Shown: positions 30,642 through 41,863 of the stretch, piece by piece | How positions within the stretch are numbered: position 1 is the stretch's first letter | Layout of the letters: every line of letters starts with the position of its first letter | Assembly: GCF_009676705.1 (NCBI RefSeq) | Contig: NZ_CP046046.1 | Coordinates: 1,628,501 to 1,692,500, forward strand | Direction of reading: 5' to 3' | Source of the DNA: Spiribacter sp. 2438 | GTDB lineage: Bacteria; Pseudomonadota; Gammaproteobacteria; Nitrococcales; Nitrococcaceae | DNA length: 64,000 bases | The notes under the pieces: model-generated | Database searches by the model: none | What the model was told of the DNA's origin: nothing | The model's input: only the letters and a program-made list of their open reading frames with translations | Made by a program: the position numbers and the translations under genes

Positions 30642-31640
30642 CTAACCGGTCGCCAGACCACGGTCCTCGAGGCTGGCCGGCGGCCAGTTCTCGAGGCGCA
30701 TGCCCAGCTGAAGCCCGTTCTGTGCCAGGACTTCCTTGATTTCATTGAGCGATTTCTTGCCGAGGTTGGGCGTCTTGAGAAGCTCCACCTCGGTCTGCTG
30801 AACCAGGTCACCCACGTAGTGGATGTTCTCGGCCTTCAGGCAGTTGGCCGAGCGCACGGTCAGCTCCAGATCATCGATGGGCCGCATCAGCACCGGATCC
30901 ACCTCAGGCTCACGCCGGGTGGGCTCCAGTTCGCCCTCGCCGCCTTCGAGATCCACGAACACCGACAGCTGGTCGCGAAGCACGCCGGCGGCGAGACGGA
31001 TGGCCTCCTCGGGCTCGATCACGCCGCTGGTCTCGATGTCCATAACGAGCTTGTCGAGGTCGGTGCGCTGTTCAACACGGGCGCTCTCGACGTTGTAGGC
31101 CACCCGACGCACCGGGCTGTAGGTGGCGTCCAGCGCCAGACGCCCAATGGTGCGCTCCTCTTCAGGATTACGGGCGTTGGCCGGCTCGTAACCACGGCCG
31201 CTGGACACCGTGATGGACATGCTGATCTCACCCGCCTTGGTGAGATTGCAAATCACCAGTTCCGGGTTCTTGACTTCGATGTTCTGCTCGGCGGCGATGT
31301 CTCCCGCGGTCACCACGCCCGGCCCCTTCTTGTGGAGCCGGAGGGTGGCCTCGTCGCGACCCACCAGGCGCACGGCCAGATTCTTGAGGTTCAGCAGCAC
31401 GTCGACAACGTCTTCCTGAACGCCCTCGATGGCGGTGTACTCGTGAAGCACGCCGTCAATTTCGACCTCGGTGACCGCAAAGCCGGGCATGGACGACAGC
31501 AGAACCCGCCGCAGCGCGTTGCCAAGGGTGTGGCCGAAGCCCCGCTCCAGCGGCTCGAGGGTGATGTGAGCGCGGCGGTCGTTGACGGCTTTAACGTCAA
31601 CCACTCGCGGCTTGAGGAAATTTTTCAACTGGCCCTGCAT
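30642..31640 (-). CDS. rpoA: RNA polymerase subunit alpha
   Basis: 332 residues from [16 protein letters not shown] (31640). The N-terminal dimerisation domain has [21 protein letters not shown]. The C-terminal domain ([22 protein letters not shown]) binds UP elements and activators. The residue count is close to E. coli alpha (329). It follows rpsD in the canonical alpha operon order. Confidence 0.98.
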   Translation of the reverse strand: MQGQLKNFLKPRVVDVKAVNDRRAHITLEPLERGFGHTLGNALRRVLLSSMPGFAVTEVEIDGVLHEYTAIEGVQEDVVDVLLNLKNLAVRLVGRDEATLRLHKKGPGVVTAGDIAAEQNIEVKNPELVICNLTKAGEISMSITVSSGRGYEPANARNPEEERTIGRLALDATYSPVRRVAYNVESARVEQRTDLDKLVMDIETSGVIEPEEAIRLAAGVLRDQLSVFVDLEGGEGELEPTRREPEVDPVLMRPIDDLELTVRSANCLKAENIHYVGDLVQQTEVELLKTPNLGKKSLNEIKEVLAQNGLQLGMRLENWPPASLEDRGLATG

Positions 31641-31679
31641 GAAACAGACTCCCGTTTCGCAGGACGGCAAAGCGCCGTC

Positions 31680-32300
31680 CTACTTGGAATAAAGCTCGAC
31701 AATCAGCGATTCGTTGATCTCGGCGGGAAGATCGGCGCGATCCGGAACCCGCTTGAGCGTTCCCTGGAATTGCTTGCTGTCCACCTCGACCCACTCCGGA
31801 AGCCCGCTCTGCTGAGCCATTTCCATGGCCGCCTGAATGCGAAGCTGCTTCTGGGCCTTCTCGCGGATGGTGATGGTGTCGCCGGCCTTCACCTCGGCGG
31901 AGGCCACATTGGTCACTCGGCCGTTGTGAAGCACTGCACGGTGGGCCACCAGCTGACGGGCTTCCGCTCGGGTGGAAGCAAATCCCATCCGGTAGACCAG
32001 ATTATCCAGTCGGCATTCCAGGCGCTGGAGCAGATTTTCGCCGGTATTGCCCTTGCGACGGTCCGCTTCCTTGTAATAGCGGCGGAACTGACGCTCGAGC
32101 ACGCCGAACATGCGGCGCACTTTCTGTTTCTCGCGCAGCTGCAAGCCGTAGTCCGAGATCCGGCCCCGGCGCTGGCCATGCTGTCCCGGCGGCGAGTCCA
32201 GCTTGCACTTGCTGTCCAGCGGGCGGACGCCGCTCTTCAGATAAAGGTCGGTGCCTTCGCGGCGGGCCAGCTTGCAGGTCGGTCCGATGTAACGTGCCAT
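31680..32300 (-). CDS. rpsD: 30S ribosomal protein S4
   Basis: 206 residues from [20 protein letters not shown] (32300), the same length as E. coli S4. A primary 16S-binding protein and, in enterobacteria, the repressor of the alpha operon. An S4 RNA-binding domain is seen at about 95-155 ([21 protein letters not shown]). No N-terminal zinc cysteine cluster, so it is the zinc-free form. Confidence 0.98.
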   Translation of the reverse strand: MARYIGPTCKLARREGTDLYLKSGVRPLDSKCKLDSPPGQHGQRRGRISDYGLQLREKQKVRRMFGVLERQFRRYYKEADRRKGNTGENLLQRLECRLDNLVYRMGFASTRAEARQLVAHRAVLHNGRVTNVASAEVKAGDTITIREKAQKQLRIQAAMEMAQQSGLPEWVEVDSKQFQGTLKRVPDRADLPAEINESLIVELYSK

Positions 32301-32316
32301 AAGTCCTGTTCCTCGA

Positions 32317-32706
32317 TCAGACGCGACGCTTCTTGGGCGGACGACAACCATTGTGTGGAATGGGCGTCACGTCCTCGATGTTGGTAATGCGGTAGCCCAC
32401 GTTGTTGAGGGCGCGTACGGCAGACTCCCGACCCGGGCCGGGTCCTTTCACCCGCACCTCGAGGTTCTTGAGCCCGTAGTCCTTGGCGGACTCGCCCGCA
32501 CGCTCAGACGCCACCTGGGCGGCGAAGGGCGTGCTCTTGCGTGAACCTCGAAATCCACTGCCGCCGGCACTGGCCCAGGCGAGGGCGTTGCCCTGGCGGT
32601 CGGTGATGGTGATCACCGTGTTGTTGAAGGTCGCGTTGACGTGCGCGATCCCGTCGACAACCGTGCGCTTGACGCGCTTGCGGGTGCGGGTGGTTGGCTT
32701 GGCCAT
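32317..32706 (-). CDS. rpsK: 30S ribosomal protein S11
   Basis: 129 residues, start [20 protein letters not shown]. Part of the platform near the Shine-Dalgarno helix. The C-terminus [17 protein letters not shown] is the family signature. It lies between rpsM and rpsD. Confidence 0.98.
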   Translation of the reverse strand: MAKPTTRTRKRVKRTVVDGIAHVNATFNNTVITITDRQGNALAWASAGGSGFRGSRKSTPFAAQVASERAGESAKDYGLKNLEVRVKGPGPGRESAVRALNNVGYRITNIEDVTPIPHNGCRPPKKRRV

Positions 32707-32728
32707 TAAATGCTGTCCTGCTCGTTCG

Positions 32729-33085
32729 TTAACGGGTTACGGCACGACGCGGACCCTTGCGGGTACGGGCATTCGTGCGAGTCTTCTGGCCGCGGACGGT
32801 CATCCCACGCCGATGGCGGATGCCACGGTAGCAACCCATGTCCATGAGCCGCTTGATGTCCATGGCCACCTGCCGGCGCAGATCGCCTTCGACGGCGTAT
32901 TCGTTGATGGCAGCGCGCACGCGCTCGAGCTCATCATCCGTGAGTTCATTCACTTTGCGATTTTCAGCGACGTTGGCGGACTTGCAGATGTCCGCGGCTC
33001 GCTTCCGGCCGACGCCGTAAATGGACGTCAGCGCGATCACTGTGTGCTTGTTGGCGGGAATATTGACGCCAGCAATACGGGCCAT
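32729..33085 (-). CDS. rpsM: 30S ribosomal protein S13
   Basis: 118 residues, same length as E. coli. [21 protein letters not shown] starts the protein, and the tail [19 protein letters not shown] reaches the P-site tRNA. First gene after the candidate alpha promoter; in E. coli S4 represses translation here. Confidence 0.98.
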   Translation of the reverse strand: MARIAGVNIPANKHTVIALTSIYGVGRKRAADICKSANVAENRKVNELTDDELERVRAAINEYAVEGDLRRQVAMDIKRLMDMGCYRGIRHRRGMTVRGQKTRTNARTRKGPRRAVTR

Positions 33086-33127
33086 GAGCCGTTACTCCGA
33101 GTTATTCGTTTCTCGCGAAAACCCGCT

Positions 33128-33157
33128 AGTGTAGCGAGTTTGACGCTTTTCATTCAA
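33128..33157 (-). promoter_or_regulatory. Candidate sigma70 promoter of the alpha operon
   Basis: On the minus strand TTGAAT (33152-33157) and TACACT (33128-33133) are 18 bp apart, in the 92-bp gap between rpmJ and rpsM. The -10 hexamer is identical to that of the rpsL promoter. The resulting 5' leader to the rpsM ATG would be only about 35-40 nt. Confidence 0.55.
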
Positions 33158-33177
33158 GCCAGGGGAATTCAATCTGC

Positions 33178-33294
33178 TCAGCCCTGGCGCTGTTTGTGCC
33201 GCGCATCCGTGGTGCAGATGACCCGCACGATCCCGCCGCGCTTGATCACCTTACAGTTGCGGCAAATTTTCTTTACCGAGGCACGTACCTTCAT
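33178..33294 (-). CDS. rpmJ: 50S ribosomal protein L36
   Basis: A short gene of 38 residues, start [20 protein letters not shown]. The zinc-binding residues C11, C14, C27 and H33 are all present, so this is the zinc-containing form. GGAG precedes the ATG. It lies between secY and rpsM as in E. coli. Confidence 0.97.
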   Translation of the reverse strand: MKVRASVKKICRNCKVIKRGGIVRVICTTDARHKQRQG

Positions 33295-33339
33295 CGTCCG
33301 TCTCCGACAAAACCGTTATCGCCCGCAAAAAGGGCGCGA

Positions 33340-33348
33340 ATCATAGCA
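33340..33348 (-). promoter_or_regulatory. Candidate extended -10 promoter before rpmJ
   Basis: TGCTATGAT on the minus strand is an extended -10 (TGn plus TATGAT), 45 bp before the rpmJ ATG. The -35 region is poor. A hairpin with 7-bp arms (33351-33357 and 33367-33373) lies immediately upstream, after the secY stop, without a following T-run. Confidence 0.35.
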
Positions 33349-33385
33349 GAGGCCCGTCCGTCTTGCACGGGCCCCGTTTGTCCCG

Positions 33386-34729
33386 CTAGCGAAGCAGTCC
33401 CCCGCCCGGCCGGCCGTGCGCCTGCAGGTTGGCCTTCTTCATCAGCGGCTCGTACTGGTGGGACACCAGATGGGCCTGTAGCTGCGACATGAAATCCATC
33501 ACCACGATGACAATGATCAACAGTGAAGTGCCGCCAAAGTAGAAAGGCACGTTCCAGTAGAGAATCAGGAACTCCGGCAGCAGACACACCGCGGTGATGT
33601 AACCGGCGCCCACCAGGGTGAGGCGCGTCATGACCTTGTCGATGTACCTCGAGGTCTGCTCACCGGGCCGAACGCCGGGAATGAATGCGCCTGACTTCTT
33701 GAGGTTGTCGGACGTATCCCGGGAGTTGAACACCAGTGCAGTGTAGAAAAAGCAGAAGAAAATAATCGCCGCGGCATAGAAGGCGATATAAAGCGGCTGG
33801 CCGGGACTGAGACTCTGCCCGAGCTGCTGCATCCACGCCAGACCTTCGATCTCGCCAAACCACTGCCCGATGGTGGCAGGGAAGAGAATAATGCTGGACG
33901 CGAAAATGGCCGGAATCACGCCCGCCATGTTGATCTTCAGCGGCAGATGGCTGGTCTGCCCCGCGTACATCTTCCGACCCTGCTGCCGCCGGGCATAATT
34001 CACGGTGATCCGCCGCTGGCCCCGCTCCATGAAGACGATGAAGCCGATCACACTGAGCGCCAGTGCCAGCAGGATGATAACGGTGGCAATGCCCAGCTCA
34101 CCGGTGCGGGTGAGTTCGAGGGTACCCCCCAGGGCCGATGGCAGCCCGGCCACGATGCCGGCGAAGATGATCAGCGAGATGCCGTTGCCAATCCCCCGCT
34201 CAGTGATCTGCTCGCCGAGCCACATCAGGAACATGGTGCCGGTCACCAGGGTGGCGGTCCCGATGAACACGAACTGCGGCCCCGGCGCGAACACCACGCC
34301 CTGGTTCTGCAGGGCGATGGTGATGCCGATGCCCTGGAACAGAGCGAGCCCAAGGGTGCCGTAGCGCGTGTACTTGGTGATCTGCCGCCGTCCCTGCTCG
34401 CCTTCCTTGCGGAGCTGCTGCAGCGAGGGAATCACGGCGGTCATCAACTGCATGATGATCGCCGCCGAAATGTAGGGCATGACGCCGAGAGCGAAGATTG
34501 ACAGCCGCCCGAGGGCACCCCCGGAAAACATGTTGAACATGTCCAGAATGGTGCCCGACTGGGCGTCGAACATTTGCGCCAGAGCCACCTGGTCAATACC
34601 CGGAATGGTGATATGCGCACCAAGCCGGTAAATCACCAGGGCCATGATCACGAAGAAGAGTCGCTGACGGACTTCGGTCAGCCGACCCATGCCCCCGAGC
34701 GCACCCATATTGGCGGACGGCGTGGCCAC
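33386..34729 (-). CDS. secY: Preprotein translocase subunit SecY
   Basis: 447 residues with ten membrane helices. The pore of the Sec translocon. The start [21 protein letters not shown], the plug region ([20 protein letters not shown]) and the end [18 protein letters not shown] are typical. It lies directly after rplO (adjacent coordinates), in the spc operon. Confidence 0.98.
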   Translation of the reverse strand: MATPSANMGALGGMGRLTEVRQRLFFVIMALVIYRLGAHITIPGIDQVALAQMFDAQSGTILDMFNMFSGGALGRLSIFALGVMPYISAAIIMQLMTAVIPSLQQLRKEGEQGRRQITKYTRYGTLGLALFQGIGITIALQNQGVVFAPGPQFVFIGTATLVTGTMFLMWLGEQITERGIGNGISLIIFAGIVAGLPSALGGTLELTRTGELGIATVIILLALALSVIGFIVFMERGQRRITVNYARRQQGRKMYAGQTSHLPLKINMAGVIPAIFASSIILFPATIGQWFGEIEGLAWMQQLGQSLSPGQPLYIAFYAAAIIFFCFFYTALVFNSRDTSDNLKKSGAFIPGVRPGEQTSRYIDKVMTRLTLVGAGYITAVCLLPEFLILYWNVPFYFGGTSLLIIVIVVMDFMSQLQAHLVSHQYEPLMKKANLQAHGRPGGGLLR

Positions 34730-35164
34730 TTAGCCCTCGACCTTTCCGCCGGCCTTCTCGATGGCCGCGCGAGCGCCTGCGGTGGCGCGCACACCCTGAA
34801 TCGTTACCGCCCGGTGGACCTCACCAGAAGCGATCACCTTGACCGAGCGGGCATTGCGGGCAACCAATCCGGCCGCCTGCAGGGACTCGAGACTCACCAC
34901 GTCACCATCAACACGATGAAGCTCGGAAAGCCGGACTTCCGCCACGTACTGGCCCTTGCGGGAGCGAAAGCCCACCTTGGGAACGCGCCGCTGAAGCGGC
35001 ATCTGGCCGCCTTCAAAGCCCACCTTGTGAAAGCCGCCGCTGCGGGATTTCTGACCTTTATGACCGCGCTTGGCGGTCTTGCCGTGGCCAGAGCCGGCAC
35101 CGCGGCCAACCCGGTCAGCCACCGGACGCGAGCCCTCGGCGGGACGCAGTGTATTCAGTCGCAT
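34730..35164 (-). CDS. rplO: 50S ribosomal protein L15
   Basis: 144 residues, start [20 protein letters not shown]. The Gly-rich basic segment [22 protein letters not shown] is the family's rRNA-binding extension. Two bp from rpmD and immediately before secY. Confidence 0.98.
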   Translation of the reverse strand: MRLNTLRPAEGSRPVADRVGRGAGSGHGKTAKRGHKGQKSRSGGFHKVGFEGGQMPLQRRVPKVGFRSRKGQYVAEVRLSELHRVDGDVVSLESLQAAGLVARNARSVKVIASGEVHRAVTIQGVRATAGARAAIEKAGGKVEG

Positions 35165-35166
35165 GA

Positions 35167-35355
35167 TCAGAGCTCCTCGACTGCGAGCATGTAGGAGACC
35201 TTGTTGATCATCCCGCGGTTCTCCGGCGTGTCATCGACAACCACCGTGTGGTGCATCCGCCGGATGCCCAACCCCGCTACGCAGGCCTTGTGGGAGGCAA
35301 TCCGCCCCGACAGGCTGCGCACGAGAGTGACAGAAACTTGTTTCTTCTTAGCCAT
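35167..35355 (-). CDS. rpmD: 50S ribosomal protein L30
   Basis: 62 residues, start [20 protein letters not shown]; conserved [22 protein letters not shown]. Two-bp gaps on both sides (rpsE, rplO). L30 is the bacterial short form. Confidence 0.97.
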   Translation of the reverse strand: MAKKKQVSVTLVRSLSGRIASHKACVAGLGIRRMHHTVVVDDTPENRGMINKVSYMLAVEEL

Positions 35356-35357
35356 GA

Positions 35358-35858
35358 TCAGCCCTGAATCTCTTCAACGGTCTTGCCACGTTTGGCAGCC
35401 ACCTTCTCCGGCGAGTTGTAAGCCGCCAGCGCGTTAATGGTGGCACGCACCACGTTGACCGGGTTGCGTGAACCAATGGCCTTGGCCAGCACATCCTGCA
35501 CACCGACCACTTCGAAAACGGCACGCATGGCGCCGCCTGCGATGATGCCCGTACCCGCCGAGGCGGGCTGCATGAACACCTTGCTGGAACCGTGGTAGGC
35601 GGTAATCGGATACTGCAGCGTGGGGCCGTTGAGGCTGACCTTCTGCATGTTGCCGCGGGCACGCTCCATGGCTTTCTGGATGGCAAGCGGCACTTCACGG
35701 GCCTTGCCATAACCAAAACCCACGGACCCCTCTCCGTCACCAACCACGGTCAGGGCCGTGAAGCCGAACTGGCGGCCGCCTTTGACCACCTTGGCTACAC
35801 GATTAATGGTGATGAGCTTCTCCCGAAGACCCTCACCGCTGACATCGCTGCTCGCCAT
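35358..35858 (-). CDS. rpsE: 30S ribosomal protein S5
   Basis: 166 residues. Double-stranded RNA-binding-like domain with [19 protein letters not shown] and the [12 protein letters not shown] segment. S5 acts in decoding accuracy and mRNA helicase activity. The spectinomycin loop (KVVKGGR) looks wild-type. Confidence 0.98.
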   Translation of the reverse strand: MASSDVSGEGLREKLITINRVAKVVKGGRQFGFTALTVVGDGEGSVGFGYGKAREVPLAIQKAMERARGNMQKVSLNGPTLQYPITAYHGSSKVFMQPASAGTGIIAGGAMRAVFEVVGVQDVLAKAIGSRNPVNVVRATINALAAYNSPEKVAAKRGKTVEEIQG

Positions 35859-35875
35859 ACCCTATATGCCTCTAT

Positions 35876-36229
35876 TCAGAATTTGAGTCCGGCTTCGCGG
35901 GCTGCGTCGGCAATTGCCTGCACCCGCCCGTGATATTTGAAGCCCGAACGGTCGAAGGCCACCTCGGTGATCCCCGCCGCGACAGCCCGCTCGGCAATCG
36001 CCCGGCCGACGGCCTTGGCCGCCTCGACATTGCCGCCGTTGCCAAGCCCGCCACGGACATCTTTCTCCAGCGTCGATGCTGACGCCAGCGTCCGGTCGGC
36101 CGTGGCGGAGATGATCTGCGCGTAGGTGTGCCGCGGCGTGCGATGAATGGTCAAACGCACCGTGCCGAGCTCCTGCATTTTTGCCCGGGCCTTGCGTGCC
36201 CGACGCTGTCTTGCTGACTTCTTGTCCAT
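35876..36229 (-). CDS. rplR: 50S ribosomal protein L18
   Basis: 117 residues from [15 protein letters not shown] (36229), the E. coli length; a GTG 6 nt upstream that overlaps the rplF stop is a less likely start. It binds 5S rRNA together with L5. The C-terminus [17 protein letters not shown] is typical. Confidence 0.96.
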   Translation of the reverse strand: MDKKSARQRRARKARAKMQELGTVRLTIHRTPRHTYAQIISATADRTLASASTLEKDVRGGLGNGGNVEAAKAVGRAIAERAVAAGITEVAFDRSGFKYHGRVQAIADAAREAGLKF

Positions 36230-36234
36230 CGCCA

Positions 36235-36771
36235 CTACTTCTTCTTGGCTTCTTTCATGATGACCCGCTCGTCGGCGTAACGGACGCCCTTGCCCTTATA
36301 GGGCTCCGGCGGCCGGTAGGCGCGAATCTTGGCCGCCACCTCACCAACCAGCTGCTTGTCGATACCCTTGATCACGATCTCGGTGTTCGACGGCGTCTCG
36401 ACTGAGATGCCTTCGGGCACCGGATGCTCCACGGGGTGGGAGAATCCCAGGGTCAGGTTCACCTTCTGCCCCTGGGCCTGGGCACGATAGCCCACACCCA
36501 CCAGCTGCAGCCGGCGCTCGAACCCCTGACTCACGCCGTGAACCATATTGTTCACCAGCGCCCGGGTCGTCCCCGCCAGCGCCACTGCCTCCTGCCGCTC
36601 CTTGTTGGCGGCAAAAGTGAGGGTGGCCTCGTCCTGCTCGACGTCCACCCAGTCATGGATGGTGTGCTGCAGTTCACCCTTGGCGCCCTTGACGGTGATA
36701 CGCCGGGCTTCCTCGAATTTGACTTCGACACCCTGGGGAATCGCTACCGGATTGTTCGCTACTCTGGACAT
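36235..36771 (-). CDS. rplF: 50S ribosomal protein L6
   Basis: 178 residues, start [18 protein letters not shown]6 sits near the factor-binding site. [25 protein letters not shown] and [15 protein letters not shown] are the two family signatures. It ends a few bases before rplR. Confidence 0.98.
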   Translation of the reverse strand: MSRVANNPVAIPQGVEVKFEEARRITVKGAKGELQHTIHDWVDVEQDEATLTFAANKERQEAVALAGTTRALVNNMVHGVSQGFERRLQLVGVGYRAQAQGQKVNLTLGFSHPVEHPVPEGISVETPSNTEIVIKGIDKQLVGEVAAKIRAYRPPEPYKGKGVRYADERVIMKEAKKK

Positions 36772-36789
36772 GACGCCTCGGTCCCGTCT

Positions 36790-37185
36790 TTAGAACACAA
36801 CGCAGAGCACTTCGCCGCCATGACCCGCGTCCCGCGCGGCCCGGTCGGTCATCACACCCTGCGAAGTGGAAATAATGGCTGTACCCAATCCACCACGGAC
36901 CCGCGGCAGCGTTCGTTTACCTTCGAAGCGGCGCAGACCCGGGCGGCTCACCCGCTGAATCTCCTCGATGACCGGACGGCCCTCGTGGTACTTCAGCGAC
37001 ACCACCAGCGAAGGCTTTTTCTCGTCGCCTTCCACCCGGTAGTCCTGGACGTAGCCCTCGTCCTTCAGCACCCGGGCGATGGCTACCTTCTGCTTCGAGG
37101 AGGGCATTGAGACCTCCGGCTTCTCGGCGGACTGCCCGTTGCGTATACGGGTCAGCATATCCGCGATGGGATCGGTCATGCTCAT
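36790..37185 (-). CDS. rpsH: 30S ribosomal protein S8
   Basis: 131 residues, start [18 protein letters not shown], as in E. coli. Binds helix 21 of 16S rRNA and is the translational repressor of the spc operon in E. coli (target near rplE). The end [31 protein letters not shown] is complete. Confidence 0.98.
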   Translation of the reverse strand: MSMTDPIADMLTRIRNGQSAEKPEVSMPSSKQKVAIARVLKDEGYVQDYRVEGDEKKPSLVVSLKYHEGRPVIEEIQRVSRPGLRRFEGKRTLPRVRGGLGTAIISTSQGVMTDRAARDAGHGGEVLCVVF

Positions 37186-37231
37186 GTTCGCGTCACCTGG
37201 TTCCTTGCCTGATTGCTCCGGTCCATACCGC

Positions 37232-37537
37232 TCACCAGCTGGACAGCTTCAGGCCGGGGATCTCGCCGCGCATGGCGGCCTTGCGGAGCATGTTCCGGGC
37301 CAGGCCGAACTTGCGGTAGTAACCGCGGGGCCGACCCGAGACATTGCACCGATTGCGCCCACGCACGGGGCTGGCGTTCCGGGGCAGATTCTGTAACTGC
37401 TCCTGAGCCGCCGCCCGCTCCTCCTCCGAGGAACCGGGGCTGCGGATGATTTCCTTGAGCTCGGCACGCTTTGCGGCGTACTTGACCCGCAGCCGCTCCC
37501 GCTTGAGCTCACGCTGGACCATGGAAACCTTTGCCAT
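37232..37537 (-). CDS. rpsN: 30S ribosomal protein S14
   Basis: 101 residues, the long zinc-free (C-minus) form: the position of the CxxC ribbon reads [12 protein letters not shown] with a single cysteine. [21 protein letters not shown] starts it. The end [11 protein letters not shown] is typical. It lies between rplE and rpsH. Confidence 0.97.
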   Translation of the reverse strand: MAKVSMVQRELKRERLRVKYAAKRAELKEIIRSPGSSEEERAAAQEQLQNLPRNASPVRGRNRCNVSGRPRGYYRKFGLARNMLRKAAMRGEIPGLKLSSW

Positions 37538-37549
37538 TTCCTGCCCTCT

Positions 37550-38089
37550 TTACTTGCGGAACGGGAAACCGAAACCCTCAAGGAGGGCCTGAGCTTCCGC
37601 GTCCGTCTCTGCCGTGGTGCCGATTGCAATGTCCATTCCGCGAATGGCGTCGATCTTGTCGAACTCCAGTTCGGGAAACACCAGTTGCTCACGGACACCG
37701 AGATTGTAGTTGCCGCGGCCGTCGAACGACCGGGGCGAAAAGCCCCGAAAGTCACGGATCCGGGGCGCTGCGATGTTGACCAGACGGTCAAGAAATTCGT
37801 ACATGCGGGACCGACGCAGCGTGACCTTAACGCCGATGGGCCACTCCTCACGGATCTTGAATCCGGCCACGGCCTTGCGGGTATAGGTCACGATCGGCTT
37901 CTGGCCGGCCAGCGCCGCCATGTCGCCACTCGCATGATCGATCACTTTTTTATCCCGCACTGCTTCGCCGAGACCCATGTTGATCACGATCTTTTCAAGC
38001 CGCGGCACCTGCATGGGATTCGAATACTCGAAGCGCTCCTGCAGGGCCGAGACGATTTCGCTTTTATATTGTTCGCGCAATCTGGCCAT
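37550..38089 (-). CDS. rplE: 50S ribosomal protein L5
   Basis: 179 residues from [13 protein letters not shown] (38089), the E. coli length; a GTG one codon upstream is an alternative. It contacts 5S rRNA and the P-site t[18 protein letters not shown] and [24 protein letters not shown] are signatures. Confidence 0.97.
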   Translation of the reverse strand: MARLREQYKSEIVSALQERFEYSNPMQVPRLEKIVINMGLGEAVRDKKVIDHASGDMAALAGQKPIVTYTRKAVAGFKIREEWPIGVKVTLRRSRMYEFLDRLVNIAAPRIRDFRGFSPRSFDGRGNYNLGVREQLVFPELEFDKIDAIRGMDIAIGTTAETDAEAQALLEGFGFPFRK

Positions 38090-38098
38090 CACGGCACC

Positions 38099-38416
38099 TT
38101 AATCAATCAGATTATTGTCAGACTTGAAAAAGCGCTCTTTCGTGCCATCGTCCGCCACACGGATACCGACGCGGTCGGGTTCACCCGTGTTGGGATTGTA
38201 GATGGCCACGTTGGAGCGATGGATCGGCATCTCTTTCTCGATGATGCCGCCGGCGTCGTTCGCCTGGGGATTCGCCCGCTTGTGCTTTTTCACCATGTTC
38301 GCGTTCTCGACCACCACGCGATCCCGTTCGGGAATCACCCGGGTAATGCGCCCGCGGCGGCCCTTGTCCTTGCCGGCGATGATCATGACTTCATCGCCCT
38401 GCTTAATCTTGCGCAT
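38099..38416 (-). CDS. rplX: 50S ribosomal protein L24
   Basis: 105 residues. A KOW motif is at the N-terminus ([22 protein letters not shown]). L24 starts assembly of the large subunit. Two bp after rplN. Confidence 0.97.
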   Translation of the reverse strand: MRKIKQGDEVMIIAGKDKGRRGRITRVIPERDRVVVENANMVKKHKRANPQANDAGGIIEKEMPIHRSNVAIYNPNTGEPDRVGIRVADDGTKERFFKSDNNLID

Positions 38417-38418
38417 GT

Positions 38419-38787
38419 CTAGAGCACCTCCGGAGCCAGCGAGATGATGCGCATGAACCGCTCGTCCCGCAGCTCGCGGGTAACCGGTCCGAACACGCGG
38501 GTGCCAATGGGCTGCAGGTTGTTATTCAGCAGCACCGCCGCGTTGCCATCGAAACGGATCAGGGACCCGTCCGGGCGACGGACGCCGCGCTTGGTGCGCA
38601 CCACCACCGCGTTGTACACCTCGCCTTTCTTGACGCGGCCCCGAGGGATCGCGTCCTTCACACTAACCTTGATTATGTCGCCGATGCCGGCGTAGCGGCG
38701 CTTGGACCCGCCCAGTACCTTGATGCACTGGACCTCCCGCGCTCCGCTGTTGTCCGCCGCGCCAAGCAGCGTCTGCATCTGAATCAT
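38419..38787 (-). CDS. rplN: 50S ribosomal protein L14
   Basis: 122 residues, start [20 protein letters not shown]. Intersubunit bridge protein and the docking site of RsfS, which is also encoded in this window. [21 protein letters not shown] is typical. First gene of the classical spc operon; it follows rpsQ by 30 bp. Confidence 0.98.
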   Translation of the reverse strand: MIQMQTLLGAADNSGAREVQCIKVLGGSKRRYAGIGDIIKVSVKDAIPRGRVKKGEVYNAVVVRTKRGVRRPDGSLIRFDGNAAVLLNNNLQPIGTRVFGPVTRELRDERFMRIISLAPEVL

Positions 38788-38817
38788 GGCGATTGACTCT
38801 CTTGTATTCCGTTGGGC

Positions 38818-39081
38818 CTACTGAGCAGCGCGCTCAAGAATTTCCACCAGCCGCCAGGACTTCTGCCGGGAAATGGGGCGGCACTCTTCGACGGCGACCC
38901 AGTCGCCCTTCTGGCAAGCGTTGTCAGCGTCATGGGCGTGGACCTTGGTGGTCCGACGGATGTACTTGCCGTACAGCGGATGCCGGACCAGTCGCTCCAC
39001 CGCCACGGTGATGGTCTTGTCCATCGCCGTGCTGGTGACCCGGCCGTTCACCGTCCGCTTGACGCTATTGTTCTCGCTCAT
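38818..39081 (-). CDS. rpsQ: 30S ribosomal protein S17
   Basis: 87 residues with the OB fold segment [23 protein letters not shown]. The end of the classical S10 operon. Overlaps rpmC by 4 bp. Confidence 0.97.
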   Translation of the reverse strand: MSENNSVKRTVNGRVTSTAMDKTITVAVERLVRHPLYGKYIRRTTKVHAHDADNACQKGDWVAVEECRPISRQKSWRLVEILERAAQ

Positions 39082-39284
39082 GACGTCTCGCCTGTCTTGG
39101 TCTTCTCATTGATCACGGTCTTGATACGGGCAATATCCCGCCGGACCCGCTTCACCTCGTCGGGCCGCGCCAGCTGGCCGGTGGCCTGCTGCATGCGCAG
39201 ATTGAACTGCGCCTTGCGCTGCTCGAGGAGCTCGGCTTCCAGTTCCGTCAGCTGTTTGTCGCGAAGCTCACTTGCCTTCATCAC
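39078..39284 (-). CDS. rpmC: 50S ribosomal protein L29
   Basis: 68 residues, helical hairpin. It starts [20 protein letters not shown]. It borders the exit tunnel next to L23. Overlaps both neighbours (rplP and rpsQ) by 4 bp. Confidence 0.97.
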   Translation of the reverse strand: MMKASELRDKQLTELEAELLEQRKAQFNLRMQQATGQLARPDEVKRVRRDIARIKTVINEKTKTGETS

Positions 39285-39694
39285 ATCGTCGTCCGCTCAA
39301 CGAAGCGTGTCTGCACCGGCAGCTTGGCCGCGGCACGCCGGAACGCCTCACGCGCCACTTCCTCGGAGACACCTTCAATTTCATAAATGACCCGTCCGGG
39401 CTGCACCTTCGCGGCCCAGTGGTCGACGTTGCCCTTGCCCTTGCCCTGCCGCACTTCCAACGGCTTGGAAGTAATCGGGGTATCCGGGAAAATCCGGATC
39501 CAGATCTTTCCGCTACGCTTGACGTGGCGGTTGATGGCCCGACGGCCGGCTTCGATCTGACGCGCGGTGACCGGCCCCCGGGTGGTGGACTTGAGCCCGA
39601 ACTCACCGAAGTTGACCTTGTCGCCCCGCGTCGCCAGGCCGTTGTTACGGCCTTTCTGCTGTTTCCGGAATTTCGTGCGCTTTGGCTGCAGCAT
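39281..39694 (-). CDS. rplP: 50S ribosomal protein L16
   Basis: 137 residues. [17 protein letters not shown] starts it; the loop [20 protein letters not shown] near residue 45 includes the arginine hydroxylated in E. coli (R81 region downstream, KGKGNVDHW). It contacts A-site tRNA. Confidence 0.98.
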   Translation of the reverse strand: MLQPKRTKFRKQQKGRNNGLATRGDKVNFGEFGLKSTTRGPVTARQIEAGRRAINRHVKRSGKIWIRIFPDTPITSKPLEVRQGKGKGNVDHWAAKVQPGRVIYEIEGVSEEVAREAFRRAAAKLPVQTRFVERTTM

Positions 39695-39715
39695 CTCTGT
39701 CTCCTTCGGATCCGG

Positions 39716-40378
39716 TTAGCCCGCGGCGCGCTGGTTCGGCGCCTGATCGGTGTCCAGGATCTCGCCCTTGAACACCCAGACCTTGACGCCGATCACACCA
39801 TAGGTAGTGCGCGCTTCGGCGAAACCGTAGTCGATGTCCGCGCGCAGGGTGTGCAGCGGCACACGGCCTTCGCGGTACCACTCGCTGCGGGCGATCTCGG
39901 CGCCGTTCAACCGACCGCCAACCTGGATCTTGATGCCCTGAGCGCCCAGACGCATGGCGTTGCCCACCGCACGCTTCATGGCCCGACGGAACATGATCCG
40001 CCGCTCCAGCTGCTGCGCCACACTCTCGGCCACCAGCTGGGCGTCCAGCTCAGGCTTGCGGATTTCCTCGATGTTCACGTGCACCGGAATGCCCATGCGC
40101 TGAGTCAACTCGCGACGCAGCCGATCGATGTCCTCGCCCTTTTTGCCGATCACGATGCCCGGCCGCGCGGTGTGGATGGTGATCAGCGCGTTCTTGGCCG
40201 GGCGCTCGATGCGGATCCGGCTGATGGAAGCGTGGGAAAGACGCTTCTTAATGAATTCCCGAATCCGGTAATCCATGTGCAACTGCTCACCGTAGCGATT
40301 GCTATCGGCGTACCACATGGAGCGCCATTCCTCGGTGATACCGAGTCGGAAACCTGTGGGATGAACCTTATGACCCAT
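39716..40378 (-). CDS. rpsC: 30S ribosomal protein S3
   Basis: 220 residues. N-terminal KH domain with [16 protein letters not shown] (GxxG-type loop) at about 60-75, C-terminal S3 domain ([31 protein letters not shown]). It is part of the mRNA entry helicase. Confidence 0.98.
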   Translation of the reverse strand: MGHKVHPTGFRLGITEEWRSMWYADSNRYGEQLHMDYRIREFIKKRLSHASISRIRIERPAKNALITIHTARPGIVIGKKGEDIDRLRRELTQRMGIPVHVNIEEIRKPELDAQLVAESVAQQLERRIMFRRAMKRAVGNAMRLGAQGIKIQVGGRLNGAEIARSEWYREGRVPLHTLRADIDYGFAEARTTYGVIGVKVWVFKGEILDTDQAPNQRAAG

Positions 40379-40388
40379 GCCTAAACCC

Positions 40389-40721
40389 CTAGTCCTCGGC
40401 GACCGCCACAGTGATGTGACTGGTCCGCTTCAGGATGCGATTGGCCCGGCCTTTCGCCCGGGGCTGAATTCGCTTGTACATCGGCCCCTCGTCCACCTGG
40501 ATGCGGGCCACACGCAGCTCGTCAATGTCCGCGCCATTGTTGTGCTCGGCGTTTGCGATCGCCGAATCCACCACCTTGCGCACAATGCCCGCCGCCTTGC
40601 GGGGGCTGAACTCCAGAATTTCCAGCGCCCGCGACACCGGCAGACCACGAATCTGGTCCGCTACCAGCCGCACTTTCTGCGGCGAGATGATCGCGTAACG
40701 AAGCCTGGCCGCCGTTTCCAT
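40389..40721 (-). CDS. rplV: 50S ribosomal protein L22
   Basis: 110 residues, start [20 protein letters not shown]. The beta-hairpin that reaches the exit tunnel is at about 80-100 ([17 protein letters not shown]). Wild-type macrolide region with no insertion seen. Confidence 0.98.
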   Translation of the reverse strand: METAARLRYAIISPQKVRLVADQIRGLPVSRALEILEFSPRKAAGIVRKVVDSAIANAEHNNGADIDELRVARIQVDEGPMYKRIQPRAKGRANRILKRTSHITVAVAED

Positions 40722-40724
40722 GAC

Positions 40725-41000
40725 CTACCTCTTCGCCTTCTTGTCGGCCAGATGCCCTTTGAACGTCCGCGTTGGCGCGAACTCACCGAGCTTGTGACCG
40801 ACCATGTTCTCGTTGACGAGCACCGGCACATGCTGGCGCCCGTTATGGACCGCGATGGTGAGACCCACCATCTCCGGCACCACCATGGAACGCCGCGACC
40901 AGGTCTTGATCGGACGCTTGCTGTTGGCCTCAGCCGCCTGCTCAACTTTCTTCAGCAGGTGACTGTCAATAAACGGCCCTTTACGAATCGAGCGTGGCAC
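40725..41000 (-). CDS. rpsS: 30S ribosomal protein S19
   Basis: 91 residues, start [20 protein letters not shown]. It binds helix 42 of 16S rRNA with S13. [21 protein letters not shown] is typical. Three bp after the rplV start on the minus strand order (rpsS precedes rplV in transcription). Confidence 0.98.
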   Translation of the reverse strand: MPRSIRKGPFIDSHLLKKVEQAAEANSKRPIKTWSRRSMVVPEMVGLTIAVHNGRQHVPVLVNENMVGHKLGEFAPTRTFKGHLADKKAKR

Positions 41001-41020
41001 TTTTCATCCACCCCTGTTCA

Positions 41021-41845
41021 TTAGCGTTTGCGACGGCGCACGATCAGCTTGTCCGTGCGCTTGTTGCTGCGAGTCTTGTGACCCTTGGTGGGAACACCCC
41101 AGGGCGTCACCGGATGCCGACCACCGGAGGTTCGGCCTTCACCACCACCATGGGGATGGTCCACCGGGTTCATCACCACACCGCGAACGGTGGGGCGACG
41201 ACCAGCCCAGCGGCTGGCGCCCGCCTTGCCCAGTGAGCGCAGAGCATGCTCCGAATTGCTGACCTCGCCGATGGTGGCGCGGCAGTCGCTCAAGACCTTG
41301 CGCATCTCGCCGGAGCGCAGGCGCAGCGTGGCGTAGGCCCCCTCGCGGGCGACCAGCTGTACGCTGGCGCCTGCGGAACGCGCCATCTGCGCACCCTTGC
41401 CGGGCCGCATCTCGATGCAGTGCACCTGGCTGCCCAGCGGGATGTTGCGAAGTGGCATGGCATTGCCCGGCTTGATCGGCGCGCCCACCCCGGAGTGGAC
41501 CGGCTGCCCGGCTTTCAGGCCCTTGGGAGCGATGATGTACCGGCGCTCGCCATCCTGATAGAGCACCAGGGCGATGTGCGCGCTGCGGTTGGGATCATAT
41601 TCAAGGCGCTCCACCACACCGGGAACGCCATCCTTGTTGCGCTTGAAATCAATGATTCGGTAACGGCGCTTGTGCCCGCCGCCAATGTGCCGTGTCGTGA
41701 TCCGGCCGTGATTGTTCCGACCGCCACTCTTCGAGAGCTTGCGGACCAGCGGAGCGTGCGGCTCGCCTTTGTGCAGACCGTCCTTGACGGGCTGAGCAAC
41801 AAACCGCCGCCCTGGCGAAGTGGGTTTTGCTTTACGCAGTGCCAT
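41021..41845 (-). CDS. rplB: 50S ribosomal protein L2
   Basis: 274 residues. Needed for subunit joining and peptidyl transfer. SH3-like domain in the middle and [29 protein letters not shown] with the key histidine near residue 230. Start [16 protein letters not shown]. Confidence 0.98.
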   Translation of the reverse strand: MALRKAKPTSPGRRFVAQPVKDGLHKGEPHAPLVRKLSKSGGRNNHGRITTRHIGGGHKRRYRIIDFKRNKDGVPGVVERLEYDPNRSAHIALVLYQDGERRYIIAPKGLKAGQPVHSGVGAPIKPGNAMPLRNIPLGSQVHCIEMRPGKGAQMARSAGASVQLVAREGAYATLRLRSGEMRKVLSDCRATIGEVSNSEHALRSLGKAGASRWAGRRPTVRGVVMNPVDHPHGGGEGRTSGGRHPVTPWGVPTKGHKTRSNKRTDKLIVRRRKR

Positions 41846-41863
41846 GATAGATGTCCTGTTCGC

